Positions 32,982 through 43,539 of a stretch of 64,000 bases of DNA are shown here, one piece after another. The notes beneath the pieces are model-generated. The model did not search any database. It had not been told where the DNA came from and saw only the letters and a program-made list of their open reading frames with translations. The stretch is from DASQFQ01 sp963730115 (lineage in GTDB: Bacteria; Actinomycetota; Thermoleophilia; Solirubrobacterales; Solirubrobacteraceae): positions 978,569 to 1,042,568 of the forward strand of contig CAVSQM010000004.1 of the NCBI GenBank assembly GCA_963730115.1, read 5' to 3'. How positions within the stretch are numbered: position 1 is the first letter of the stretch; each line of letters opens with the position of its first letter. A program made the translations under genes and the position numbers.

Positions 32982-33611
32982 ATGGCGATCGACCCGACGC
33001 AGGTCAAGCGCTACGCGCACGGCTCGCGCGTCCCGGGCTGGGACGAGGGCGCCGACCTCTCCAAGGACCCGGCGGTCGTCCCCGACCCCGCGACGACGCC
33101 GGTGCCGAAGCCGCTGCGCGCCGAGATCGAGTCGCACATGGCGAAGTACCCCGACATCCGCTCGGCGGCGATCCCGGCCCTGCACGCCGCGCAGCGCTAC
33201 CACGGCTGGTGCTCGCCGACCGCGATCGAGCAGGCCGCCTGCGTGATGCGCCTGACGCCCGGGCTACCTGACCGCCGTGGCGACGTTCTACGACATGTTC
33301 GTGACCGTCCCGCAGGGCGAGCACACGATCTTCGTCTGCACGAACATCTCCTGCTCGCTGCTCGGCGCCGACGCGATCCACGTCGCGATGCAGGACGCCG
33401 CCGGCGCCGACGCGCGCTTCAACGTCCGCAGCTTCGAGTGCCTCGGCGCGTGCGACATCGCCCCGATGGCGTCGGTCAACGGCGACTACGTCGGGCCGCT
33501 CACCGAGGACGACTGCCGGACGATCATCGACGACCTGCTGGCGGGCAGGCCGCCGCTGCCGGACAAGAACCTCGCGGGCCGCCCGTCGGCCGAGACGCTG
33601 GAGATGCCGGA

Positions 33612-33615
<4 letters not shown>
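32982..33615 (+). CDS. nuoE: NADH-quinone oxidoreductase subunit E, one frame break
   Basis: The ATG at 32982 follows the nuoD stop directly. The first part reads through YPDIRSAAIPALHAAQRYHG and AIEQAACVMRLTPG; then the frame must change at the CCCGGG run near 33258-33263. The continuation YLTAVATFYDMFVTVPQGEH carries the 2Fe-2S ligands in VCTNISCSLL and FECLGACDIAPM. The total of about 210 aa is normal for the 24-kDa subunit. One extra G or C in a short homopolymer explains the break. As the rest of complex I is intact, a sequencing or assembly error is the simplest reading. Confidence 0.92.
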
Positions 33616-34966
<1,351 letters not shown>

Positions 34967-34967
<1 letters not shown>

Positions 34968-37549
34968 TGCCGCGCCCGAAGACGCGCGACATCACGTTCT
35001 CGATCGACGGCCGCGAGGTCACCGCCCCCGAGAACGCGATGCTCGTCGACGCCGCCAAGTTCGGCGACGTCGAGATCCCCGTCTTCTGTTACGAGCCGAA
35101 GCTCGGCCAGCCGGTCGGCGCGTGCCGCATGTGCCTCGTCGAGATCGAGGGCATCCCGAAGCTGCAGACCGCGTGCTCGACGCCGGTCAAGGACGGCATG
35201 GTCGTCCACACCCAGACCGACCGCGTGCACAGCGCGCAGCGCGCGGTCGTCGAGTTCCTGCTCGTCAACCACCCGCTCGACTGCCCGGTGTGCGACAAGG
35301 GCGGCGAGTGCCCGCTGCAGGACATCACCTACGGCTGGGGCCCCGGCACCTCGCGCTACCTCGAGCCGAAGCGCCACTTCAAGAAGCCGCTCGAGCTGTC
35401 GCCGCTGGTGGCGATCGACCGCGAGCGCTGCATCCTCTGCTACCGCTGCGTGCGCTTCTCGCAGGAGATCTCCGAGGACTACCAGCTGATCCTGCTCGAG
35501 CGCGGCGCGCACTCGTACGTCGGCACGTTCGACGGGCACCCCTACGTCGCGCCGTTCAGCGGCAACATCACCGAGCTGTGCCCGGTCGGCGCGCTCACCT
35601 CGAGCGCCTACCGCTTCCGCGCGCGCCCGTGGGACATCGAGGGCGCGGGCTCGATCTGCACGCTCTGCCCGGCGCAGTGCAACGTCGAGTTCACCGTCCG
35701 CGACGACCGCGTCATGCGCGTGCTCGCGCGCGACAACCCCGGCGTCGACGACGGCTGGCTGTGCGACAAGGGCCGCTACGCCTACCAGAGCGTGCACGTC
35801 GACGAGCGCATCACGCAGCCGCTCGTCCGCGAGGGCACGCAGCTGATGCCGGCGAGCTGGGAGAAGGCGCTCGACGCCGCCGGCACCGCGCTCAAGAAGG
35901 CGGGCGCCAAGGCGGCCGCGCTGGCCGGCGGGGATACCTCCAACGAGGAGGCGTTCCTGCTCGGGCAGCTGTTCCGCGACGGGCTCGGCTCCGGCCACCT
36001 CGCCTCGCGCCCCGGCGGCGAGCTGCCGCTCGACGTCGAGCGCGCGCTGGCCGACCCGGCGCTGCAGGCGGCGGTGCCCGACCTCGAGTTCGCGCACACG
36101 GTCGTGCTGCTCGAGTGCGACCCGATCGACGACGCCCCGATCCTCGACCTGCGAATCCGCAAGGGCGTGCGCCGCCACCACGTCAAGCTCGCGATCGCCA
36201 GCGCGCGCCCGACCGCGCTCGACGCGCGCGCCGACGTCGTCGAGCGCATCGCGCCCGGCGGCGCGGCGGCGTGGCTGGCCTCGCTGAAGGACGACTTCGT
36301 CGACGCCGTCACCGCGGCGGGCGAGGACATCGTGATCGTCTACGGCGAGCGCCTGCTCGCCGGCCCCAACCGCGAGGTCGCCGCGAAGGCGCTGCTCAAC
36401 CTCGCCGCGCAGCTCGGCCTCGCCGGCCGCGACGGCGCGGGGCTGCTCGAGATCCCGGCGACCGCCAACGGCCGCGGGCTGCGCGAGGCCGGCTTCGCCC
36501 CCGGCTACGGCCCGGGCTTCTCGACGCTGGCCGAGGGCGGCCGCAGCGCCGCCGACATCGCCCAGGGCCTCGTCGACGCCGACGTCAGCACGCTCTACCT
36601 GCTGCACGCCGACCCGCTGCGCACGCTGCCGGACCGGGAGCTGTGGCGCAGCGCGCTCGACACCGCACAGGTCGTGATCGCGCACGAGTCGGTGCTGACG
36701 GAGACGATCCGCGAGTACGCCGACGTCGTCTTCCCCGCCGAGGCCTACGCCGAGAAGGAGGGCACGCTCACGCACCCGGACGGGCGCCTGCAGCGCCTGC
36801 GCACCGCGATCGGCCGCCCGCAGCCGACGGGCCCGGGCACGGGCGTGCGGCCCGGCTGGCAGGTCATCGCCGACGTCGCGGAGCGCGCAGGGCATCCCGC
36901 CAACGTCGCCGCCGGCCCGATCGCGTCGCGGCGGCTGTTCGAGGCGGTGCCGTTCTACGCCGGGCTGACGCTCGACGAGATCGGCGGCCAGGGCGTGCGC
37001 TGGCAGGACCGCGAGGCGGCCGCGAGCTTCGAGGTGCCGGCCTGGGAGCCCGTGGCGCTGAAGGCGCCGCGGGGCGGCCCGCGCGCGGCCAAGGGCGCGC
37101 TGCGGCTCGGCACCTACCGCTCGCTGTGGAGCTCGAAGGAGGTCGAAGTCTCGCCGTCGCTGCACTTCCTGCGCGCGCAGCAGGTGGTCGAGCTGTCGCC
37201 AGCCGACGCCAAGCGCCTCGGCGTCGCGGACGGCGACCGCGTCGAGGTCGGCTCGCCTGTCCTCGCCGGCGAAGCCGGCCGAGGGAACGGCACGCGCGTG
37301 CGCGGCGCGGTGCGACTGCGCGACGCGATCCCGCGCGGCACGGTCTTCCTCGCCGACGGCACCGTGCGCGACGCCGCCAACCTGCTGACCGAGCCGCTGG
37401 TCGAGATCGCGCGTGTCGGCGGGCCCGGCGACGCCGCCTCCGCCGCGCCCGCCGAGTCCGCGCCGGCCGCCGACGTCGCGGAGATGCCGCCGTCGGCGCC
37501 GCTCGAGATCCCGCCCACCGGCCCGAGCCAGTCGGGGCACCGGGCATGA
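34967..37549 (+). CDS. nuoG: NADH-quinone oxidoreductase subunit G
   Basis: 860 aa. The N-terminal ferredoxin-like domain has 2Fe-2S ligands in FCYEPKLGQPVGACRMCLVE and QTACSTP. Next come the His/Cys set HPLDCPVCDKGGECPLQD (N5) and the 4Fe-4S sets CILCYRCVRF and ELCPVGAL. The molybdopterin-oxidoreductase-like domain opens with CTLCPAQCNVEF and WLCDKGRYAY, indicating the additional N7-type cluster found in some bacteria. The C-terminal half is the catalytically inactive molybdopterin-like domain, ending in an Ala/Pro-rich tail. Within the operon it overlaps nuoF and nuoH at each end. Confidence 0.95.
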
Positions 37550-38571
37550 CACCCACCTTCGCCGACGTCACCTACTACGAGCCGTGGTGGATCCAGCTGC
37601 TCAAGGCGGTCGTGATCTTCGCGGTCGTCTTCCAGCTCGTGCCGATCATCCTGCTCGTCGAGCGCAAGCTGCTCGGGCGCTTCCAGCACCGCTACGGGCC
37701 CAACCGCGTCGGGCCGTTCGGGATCCTGCAGCCGATGGCCGACATCGGGAAGCTGGTCTTCAAGGAGCAGTTCCGCCCCAGGACCTCGATCGGCTGGCTG
37801 TTCGCGATCGCGCCCGCGATCTCGATGATGACCGCGGTCGCGACGGTGGCGATCATCCCGTTCTCCGACACCGTCGACATCTTCGGGACCGAGGTCGGGC
37901 TCTACGGGATCGACACGAGCATCGGGATCCTCTACGCGTTCGCGTTCGGCGGCATCGCGTTCTACGGGCTGATGCTCGGCGGCTGGGCGTCGGGCTCGAA
38001 GTACTCGTTCCTCGGCTCGATGCGCGCGGCCGCCCAGCTGATCTCCTACGAGGTCTCGCAGGGGCTCGCGATCGTCGGCGTGATCATGATGGCCGGCTCG
38101 CTGTCGCTGACCGAGATCGTGGCCTACCAGGAGGACCACCTGTGGTTCGTGCTGCCGCAGCTCGTCGGCTTCCTGATCTTCGTGGTCGCGGCGTTCGCGG
38201 AGACCAACCGCCCGCCGTTCGACCTCCCCGAGGCCGACGCCGAGCTCGTCGGCGGCTACAACACCGAGTACGGCGGCGGCCGCTTCGCCGCCTACTTCGC
38301 CGCCGAGTACCTCAACGTGCTCGTCGTCTCCGGCCTGACCGTGACGCTGTTCCTCGGCGGCTGGAACATCCCGTTCGTCGACCCACCGACGTGGGTCGAC
38401 CCGATCGTCGTGCTCGTCAAGATCGTCCTCTTCTCGCTGTTCTTCATCTGGGTCCGCGCCACGCTGCCGCGGCTGCGCTACGACCAGCTCATGTCCTTCG
38501 GGTGGAAGATCCTGCTGCCGCTCGCCACCCTCAACGCCCTTGTGACCGCGATCCTGGTGGTGACCACCTGA
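37546..38571 (+). CDS. nuoH: NADH-quinone oxidoreductase subunit H
   Basis: 341 aa with eight membrane helices predicted by eye. Diagnostic pieces are LLVERKLLGRFQHRYGPNRV, GILQPMADIGKLVFKEQ, the SYEVSQGLAIV helix and AETNRPPFDLPEADAELVGG. NuoH connects the quinone site of the peripheral arm to the proton channels. It starts with an ATG overlapping the nuoG stop (ATGA) and its own stop overlaps nuoI in the same way (TGATG). Confidence 0.96.
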   Translation: MTPTFADVTYYEPWWIQLLKAVVIFAVVFQLVPIILLVERKLLGRFQHRYGPNRVGPFGILQPMADIGKLVFKEQFRPRTSIGWLFAIAPAISMMTAVATVAIIPFSDTVDIFGTEVGLYGIDTSIGILYAFAFGGIAFYGLMLGGWASGSKYSFLGSMRAAAQLISYEVSQGLAIVGVIMMAGSLSLTEIVAYQEDHLWFVLPQLVGFLIFVVAAFAETNRPPFDLPEADAELVGGYNTEYGGGRFAAYFAAEYLNVLVVSGLTVTLFLGGWNIPFVDPPTWVDPIVVLVKIVLFSLFFIWVRATLPRLRYDQLMSFGWKILLPLATLNALVTAILVVTT

Positions 38572-39111
38572 TGACCCATTCCTGGACCCCCGACGACGAC
38601 GTCGTCGCCGTCCAGCGCGGCCCCCGCCCCGGTGGCGCGGGCGGCGCCTACCGCGCGTTCGGCGAGACCATGCGCGGCCTCAAGACCACGTTCGCGCGCC
38701 TCGTCGAGGGGCCGATGACGATCCAGTACCCGGAGGAGAAGGTGCCGGTCTACCCGCGCTTCCGGGGCCGCCACAAGCTCCACCGCTTCGAGGACTCGGG
38801 GCTCGAGAAGTGCGTCGGCTGCTCGCTGTGCGCGGCCGCCTGCCCGGCCGACTGCATCCGCGTGGTCGCCGCCGAGAACACGCCCGAGCAACCGCGTGTC
38901 GGCGGGCGAGCGCTACGCCGCGGTCTACGAGATCAACCTCTCGCGCTGCATCTTCTGCGGCTACTGCGAGGTCGCGTGCCCGTTCGACGCGATCACGATG
39001 GGCCACGACTACGAGATGTCGGACTACAACCGCTCCGACCTCATCTTCACGAAGGAGATGCTGCTCGCGGAGCCGCTCGACCGCACGCCACTGCGGACGG
39101 CCGGCGAGTAG
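38571..39111 (+). CDS. nuoI: NADH-quinone oxidoreductase subunit I, one frame break
   Basis: Starts at the ATG overlapping the nuoH stop. The first frame carries the first 4Fe-4S motif, GLEKCVGCSLCAAACPADCI. After ENTPEQPR, near 38892-38902, the frame breaks and the second motif follows in the adjacent frame: INLSRCIFCGYCEVACPFDA. Both clusters (N6a/N6b) are therefore encoded. The combined protein of about 180 aa has the expected length with a short N-terminal extension. A one-base deletion is enough to explain the break; sequencing error is the likely cause given the intact neighbours. Confidence 0.92.
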
Positions 39112-39125
39112 CTTCCGCACCGCCT

Positions 39126-39749
39126 ATGGCCGAGGTCTTCTTCTTCGTGGCCGCGCTGGTAGCCCTGGCCGGGGCGGCCGGGACGGTCCTGCTCCGCAAT
39201 CCGTTCTACGCGGTGCTCGCGCTGGTCTGCCATCTGCTGGGGCTGGCGGCGCTGTTCCTGCTGCTGCGCGCCGAGTTCGTCGCGGCCGCCCAGGTGATCG
39301 TCTACGCCGGCGCCGTGATGGTGCTGTACGTGTTCGTGGTCGCCTACGTGGGCGGCCAGGACCAGCCGCTCGGCCCGCACCACGGCCCCGGCATGCGCGC
39401 GATCGCGGCGCTCTTCGCGGGCGCGCTGCTGGTGGAGATCGCGATCGCGGTCATCGGCTCCGGCCTCAGCGTGCTCGACACCGAGGGCACCGGCTGGTTC
39501 GAGGGCTTCGGCTCGCCCGAGCAGATCGGCGAGCTGTTCCTGACCAAGTTCCTGCTCGCGTTCGAGCTCGCGTCGCTGCTGCTGCTGGTCGCCGCGGTCG
39601 GCGCGGTGATCCTCGCGCGCCGGCGCGCCGGGCTCGACGACCCGCGCGAGCTGTCGGTGGCCGACCTGATGCGCAGCGGCGACAGCGGCACGCTGACGGA
39701 CGCCGAGCGCGGCTCTCTCCAGGAGGCGGCGGGCCCGCCGGGGAGCTGA
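39126..39749 (+). CDS. nuoJ: NADH-quinone oxidoreductase subunit J
   Basis: 207 aa with five membrane helices. The first helix is VFFFVAALVALAGAAGTVLL, and the conserved loop FVAAAQVIVYAGAVMVLYVF is the clearest NuoJ signature, followed by LTKFLLAFELASLLLLVAAV. The C-terminal 40 residues are a polar extension (DDPRELSVADLMRSGDSG). It starts 14 bp after nuoI, the largest gap in the operon. Confidence 0.94.
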   Translation: MAEVFFFVAALVALAGAAGTVLLRNPFYAVLALVCHLLGLAALFLLLRAEFVAAAQVIVYAGAVMVLYVFVVAYVGGQDQPLGPHHGPGMRAIAALFAGALLVEIAIAVIGSGLSVLDTEGTGWFEGFGSPEQIGELFLTKFLLAFELASLLLLVAAVGAVILARRRAGLDDPRELSVADLMRSGDSGTLTDAERGSLQEAAGPPGS

Positions 39750-39750
39750 C

Positions 39751-40050
39751 GTGTCGATCACCTGGTACCTGATGGTCTCCGCGATCGTCTTCTGCATCGG
39801 CGTCGGCGGCGTGCTCACGCGCCGCAACCCGCTGGTGATCCTGCTCTGCCTCGAGCTGATGCTGAACGCGGCCAACCTCGCGCTGGTCGCCTTCGCGCGC
39901 GCGCACGGGAACCAGGAGGGCCAGCTGTTCGCCCTGATCGTGATGGTCGTCGCGGCCTGCGAGGTCGCGGTCGGCCTCGGCCTGATCGTCGCGCTGTACC
40001 GGCGGCGGCTGCCGATCGACGTCGATGAGCTGCGGGAGCTCCAGGGCTGA
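39751..40050 (+). CDS. nuoK: NADH-quinone oxidoreductase subunit K
   Basis: 99 aa from a GTG one base after the nuoJ stop. Three membrane helices, with the two conserved Glu residues in LLCLELMLNAANLALVAFA and VVAACEVAVGLGLIVALY, which take part in proton translocation. Typical length and order for NuoK. Its stop overlaps the ATG of nuoL. Confidence 0.95.
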   Translation: MSITWYLMVSAIVFCIGVGGVLTRRNPLVILLCLELMLNAANLALVAFARAHGNQEGQLFALIVMVVAACEVAVGLGLIVALYRRRLPIDVDELRELQG

Positions 40051-42059
40051 TGGAGACCGCCGGCTGGCTCATCCTCCTGTGCCCGCTCGCGGGCTGCCTG
40101 ATCATCTCGCTCGGCTACAAGGTGTGGCCGGGTCGGGTGCCGGGCCTGATCGGCACGCTGGCGATCGCCGCCTCGTTCGCCGCCTCGATCGTCGCGGTGA
40201 TCGAGCTCGGCAACCTCGGCGAGGAGGAGAAGCAGGTCGTCACGGTCGCGTGGGACTACGCGAACACGGCCGGCGTCGACGCGCAGCTCTCGCTGCTGCT
40301 CGACCCGCTGTCGCTGTTCATGGCGCTGGTCGTGTCGGGCGTCTCGATGCTGATCCACCTCTACGCCTTCGCCTACATGGGGTCGGACCGCGGCTACACG
40401 CGCTTCTTCGCGTACCTGAACTTCTTCGTCTTCTCGATGCTGCTGCTGGTCCTGGCCGGCAACTTCCTGCTGCTGATCGTCGGCTGGGCGTTCGTCGGCG
40501 CGGCCTCGTACCTGCTGATCTCGTTCTGGTACCGGCGCACGACCGCCACCGCCGCGGGCATCAAGGCGTTCGTGATCAACGTGGTCGGCGACGTCGGCCT
40601 CGTGATCGGGACCTACTTCATCTTCCAGGGCACCGGCTCGCTCGACTTCCTCACGAGCTTCGGCGCGGTGGAGGAGGCGTTCTCGACCAACCAGGCCGAG
40701 CTCGTCGCCGGCTGCCTCGGGCTGCTGGTCGGCGCGTTCGCCAAGTCGGCCCAGGTGCCGTTCCACACCTGGCTCCCGGACGCCATGGAGGGCCCGACGC
40801 CCGTCTCCGCCCTGATCCACGCGGCGACGATGGTGACCGCCGGCGTCTACCTGGTCGCGCGCATGCACCCGCTGTTCGAGCACGCGCCGATCGCCGCCGA
40901 CGTCGGCGCGATCGTCGGCTGCGCGACGCTGCTGATCGCGGCGACGGTCGGCCTGGTGGTCACCGACCTCAAGCGCGTCATCGCCTACTCGACGATGTCG
41001 CAGATCGGCTACATGGTCATGGCCGTCTGCAGCTTCGCCTACGCCGCCGGGCTCTTCCACCTGATGACGCACGCGTTCTTCAAGGCGCTGCTCTTCATGG
41101 CCGCCGGCTCGCTGATCTCGGCCATGGCCGGCAACCAGAACCTCGACGACATGGGCGGCTTCCGCAAGGCGATGCCGTTCACGTTCGCCGCCTTCATCAT
41201 CGGCGGCCTCTCGCTGGCGGGCGTGCCGCCGTTCTCGGGCTTCTTCTCGAAGGACGAGATCCTGGCGCTCGTCGCCGCGCGCGAGGACTGGCACGTCGTG
41301 CTCGCCGTGCTCGGCTTCATCGGCTCGTTCCTGACCGCGATCTACACGTTCCGGATGATCTTCCGGGCGTTCTGGGGCGAGCCGGTGATGGAGGCGAAGG
41401 CGCTGGCCGACGGCCACATGTACCACGCCGAGCAGCCCACCAACCCGGCCACCGGCGAGGTCGAGGACACCGACGTCGGCTTCCCCGGGGCGGAGCACCA
41501 CATCGCCGAGGAGGAGAAGTCGATGGCCGTCGCCATGGGCGCGCTCGCGGTCGGGGCGATCTTCCTGGGCCTGCTGCAGATCCCGGGCGTGACCGACGTC
41601 GTCCACCACTTCCTCGAGCCGACGTTCGCGGACTCCGAGTTCTACGAGGAGCTCGAGCCGTCGAGCGGGCTGACCGCGGTCGGGCTGATCACCGGCACCG
41701 TGCTCTCGATCTCCGGCATCCTGCTCGCCTACCACCTGTGGGTGCGCAAGCCCGAGGCGCCGGCGGCCCTGCGCGCGCGGCTGGGCGGCCTGCACCGGAT
41801 CTTCGTCAACAAGTGGTACTTCGACGAGGCCATCAACTTCCTGGTCGTGCGGCCGTTCGCGTGGTTCGGGCGCTTCGCGCGCAACACGTTCGAGCGGATC
41901 GTGATCTCCGGCCTGTTCATGGGCGGCACGACGGCGGCGGTGCGCGCGGGCTCGGCCGCGGTGCGGGCGGCGCAGTCGGGCTACCTGCGCTACTACGCGG
42001 CGCTGCTGCTGCTCGGGCTCACCGCGCTCGCCCTCTACTTCCTCGTGGCGGGGACCTGA
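40050..42059 (+). CDS. nuoL: NADH-quinone oxidoreductase subunit L
   Basis: 669 aa antiporter-like subunit at the distal end of the membrane arm. Conserved features: LLLIVGWAFVGAASYLLISF, KSAQVPFHTWLPDAMEGPTP and VSALIHAATMVTAGVYLVAR, VTDLKRVIAYSTMSQIGYM and SGFFSKDEILALVA, each with the charged residues used for proton transfer. A soluble insert around 445-490 (HMYHAEQPTNPATGEVEDTD) is followed by the long lateral-helix region at the C-terminus. Complete and in frame. Confidence 0.95.
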   Translation: METAGWLILLCPLAGCLIISLGYKVWPGRVPGLIGTLAIAASFAASIVAVIELGNLGEEEKQVVTVAWDYANTAGVDAQLSLLLDPLSLFMALVVSGVSMLIHLYAFAYMGSDRGYTRFFAYLNFFVFSMLLLVLAGNFLLLIVGWAFVGAASYLLISFWYRRTTATAAGIKAFVINVVGDVGLVIGTYFIFQGTGSLDFLTSFGAVEEAFSTNQAELVAGCLGLLVGAFAKSAQVPFHTWLPDAMEGPTPVSALIHAATMVTAGVYLVARMHPLFEHAPIAADVGAIVGCATLLIAATVGLVVTDLKRVIAYSTMSQIGYMVMAVCSFAYAAGLFHLMTHAFFKALLFMAAGSLISAMAGNQNLDDMGGFRKAMPFTFAAFIIGGLSLAGVPPFSGFFSKDEILALVAAREDWHVVLAVLGFIGSFLTAIYTFRMIFRAFWGEPVMEAKALADGHMYHAEQPTNPATGEVEDTDVGFPGAEHHIAEEEKSMAVAMGALAVGAIFLGLLQIPGVTDVVHHFLEPTFADSEFYEELEPSSGLTAVGLITGTVLSISGILLAYHLWVRKPEAPAALRARLGGLHRIFVNKWYFDEAINFLVVRPFAWFGRFARNTFERIVISGLFMGGTTAAVRAGSAAVRAAQSGYLRYYAALLLLGLTALALYFLVAGT

Positions 42060-42060
42060 C

Positions 42061-43539
42061 GTGGACCAGCTGACCATCCACCTCTCCGTCCTGCTGTTCT
42101 GGCCGCTGGCCTTCGCGCTGCTCGGCGCGGCCGGGCCGCGCAGCTGGGCGGCCGGCTTCTCCGTCGTCGGCACGATCATCCCGCTCACCTACGCGGGGAT
42201 GATGCTGTTCGACTTCCAGCCGGGCCGCGGGCTGCAGTACGTGACCGACGACGCGTGGATCGAGGCGCTCGGCATCCGCTACAAGCTCGGCGTCGACGGC
42301 CTCAACCTGTGGTTGATCGCGCTGACCGCGCTGCTGTTCACGGCCGCCGCGCTGTGGCTGGCCTTCCGCCCGGTCGAGCGGCCGAAGCTCTACCGCTTCC
42401 ACCTGGCGCTGGCGGAGACCGCCGTGCTCGGCGCGTTCGTGGCGCAGGACCTCGCCCTGTTCGTCCTCTTCTTCGACCTGATGCTGGTGCCGTTCTACTT
42501 CCTCGTCGGGCAGTGGGGCACCGGGCCCGACCGGGTGGCGGCCACCTACAAGCTGATCATCTACACGCTGGTCGGCTCGCTGCTGATGCTGGCGGGCGCG
42601 GTGGCGACCGCGGTGCTCTCGGCCGACGGCGGGCCGGTCTCGTTCCAGCTGTCCGACCTCGTGCGGGCGAACCTCGGCGAGTCGACGCAGCGCTGGATCT
42701 TCACCTCGTTCGCGCTCGCGTTCCTGATCAAGATGCCGCTCTTCCCGTTCCACGGGTGGATGCCGGACGCGTACCGGACGATGCCGCTGCCGGTGCTGGC
42801 GATCTTCTCCGGCGTGCTGTCGAAGGTCGCGGCCTACGGCTTCCTCCGGATCGTGCTGCCGCTGTTCCCGGACGCGGCGGAGGACTACCAGAGCCTGATC
42901 CTCATCCTCGCGCTGCTCTCGATCCTCTACGGGTCGGCGCAGGCGTTCACGCAGACCAACGCCCGGCTCGTGCTCGGCTACTCGTCGATCGCCCAGCTCG
43001 GGTTCATCACGCTCGGCATCTTCGCGCTGGATCCGGAGGGGAGGGGCGCGCAGGGAGCGGTCCTGCAGATGGTCAACCACGGGCTCGTGGTGGCGCCGCT
43101 GTTCCTGATCATCGTGCTGCTGTCCGAGCGCTCGGGCGGGAGCGAGGACATCACGAAGATGGGCGGGCTCGCGTTCCGCGGGCCGGTGCTCGTCTCGCTG
43201 TTCCTGATCGTGGCGCTCGCGACGCTGGCGATGCCGGGGTCGGCGAACTTCGTCGGCGAGTTCCTGATCCTGCTCGGCCTGTTCGAGACGAAGCTGGCGA
43301 TCGCGATCATCGCGTTCACCGGCGTGGCGATGGCGTCGGTCTACATGCTGCGGATGTTCATCCGCACCATGCACAACCGCGTCGGCGCGGGGGTCGAGTC
43401 GCGTGAGATCGCGTTCCGCGACGCCATCGTGATCGTGCCGCTCGTGCTGGCGATCCTCGCCTTCGCGCTGTATCCGCAGGCGGCGCTGACGGCGTCGGAG
43501 CCGGCGGTCAAGCTCTCGGTGCGGGAGGTGGTGAGGTGA
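42061..43539 (+). CDS. nuoM: NADH-quinone oxidoreductase subunit M
   Basis: 492 aa, 14 membrane helices expected. LGVDGLNLWLIALTALLFTA opens the conserved core. LFFDLMLVPFYFLVGQWGTG, KMPLFPFHGWMPDAYRTMPL and LVLGYSSIAQLGFITLGIFA are NuoM hallmarks with the conserved Glu/Lys/His set. Starts with a GTG one base past the nuoL stop. Proton-pumping antiporter-like subunit. Confidence 0.95.
   Translation: MDQLTIHLSVLLFWPLAFALLGAAGPRSWAAGFSVVGTIIPLTYAGMMLFDFQPGRGLQYVTDDAWIEALGIRYKLGVDGLNLWLIALTALLFTAAALWLAFRPVERPKLYRFHLALAETAVLGAFVAQDLALFVLFFDLMLVPFYFLVGQWGTGPDRVAATYKLIIYTLVGSLLMLAGAVATAVLSADGGPVSFQLSDLVRANLGESTQRWIFTSFALAFLIKMPLFPFHGWMPDAYRTMPLPVLAIFSGVLSKVAAYGFLRIVLPLFPDAAEDYQSLILILALLSILYGSAQAFTQTNARLVLGYSSIAQLGFITLGIFALDPEGRGAQGAVLQMVNHGLVVAPLFLIIVLLSERSGGSEDITKMGGLAFRGPVLVSLFLIVALATLAMPGSANFVGEFLILLGLFETKLAIAIIAFTGVAMASVYMLRMFIRTMHNRVGAGVESREIAFRDAIVIVPLVLAILAFALYPQAALTASEPAVKLSVREVVR

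Noticed and set aside
39024..42188. 1054-residue minus-strand open frame opposite nuoJ-nuoL
   Set aside because: Same cause. Full of Arg/Asp/His/Gln repeats and without any fold-like hydrophobic pattern, while the plus strand holds three intact nuo genes.
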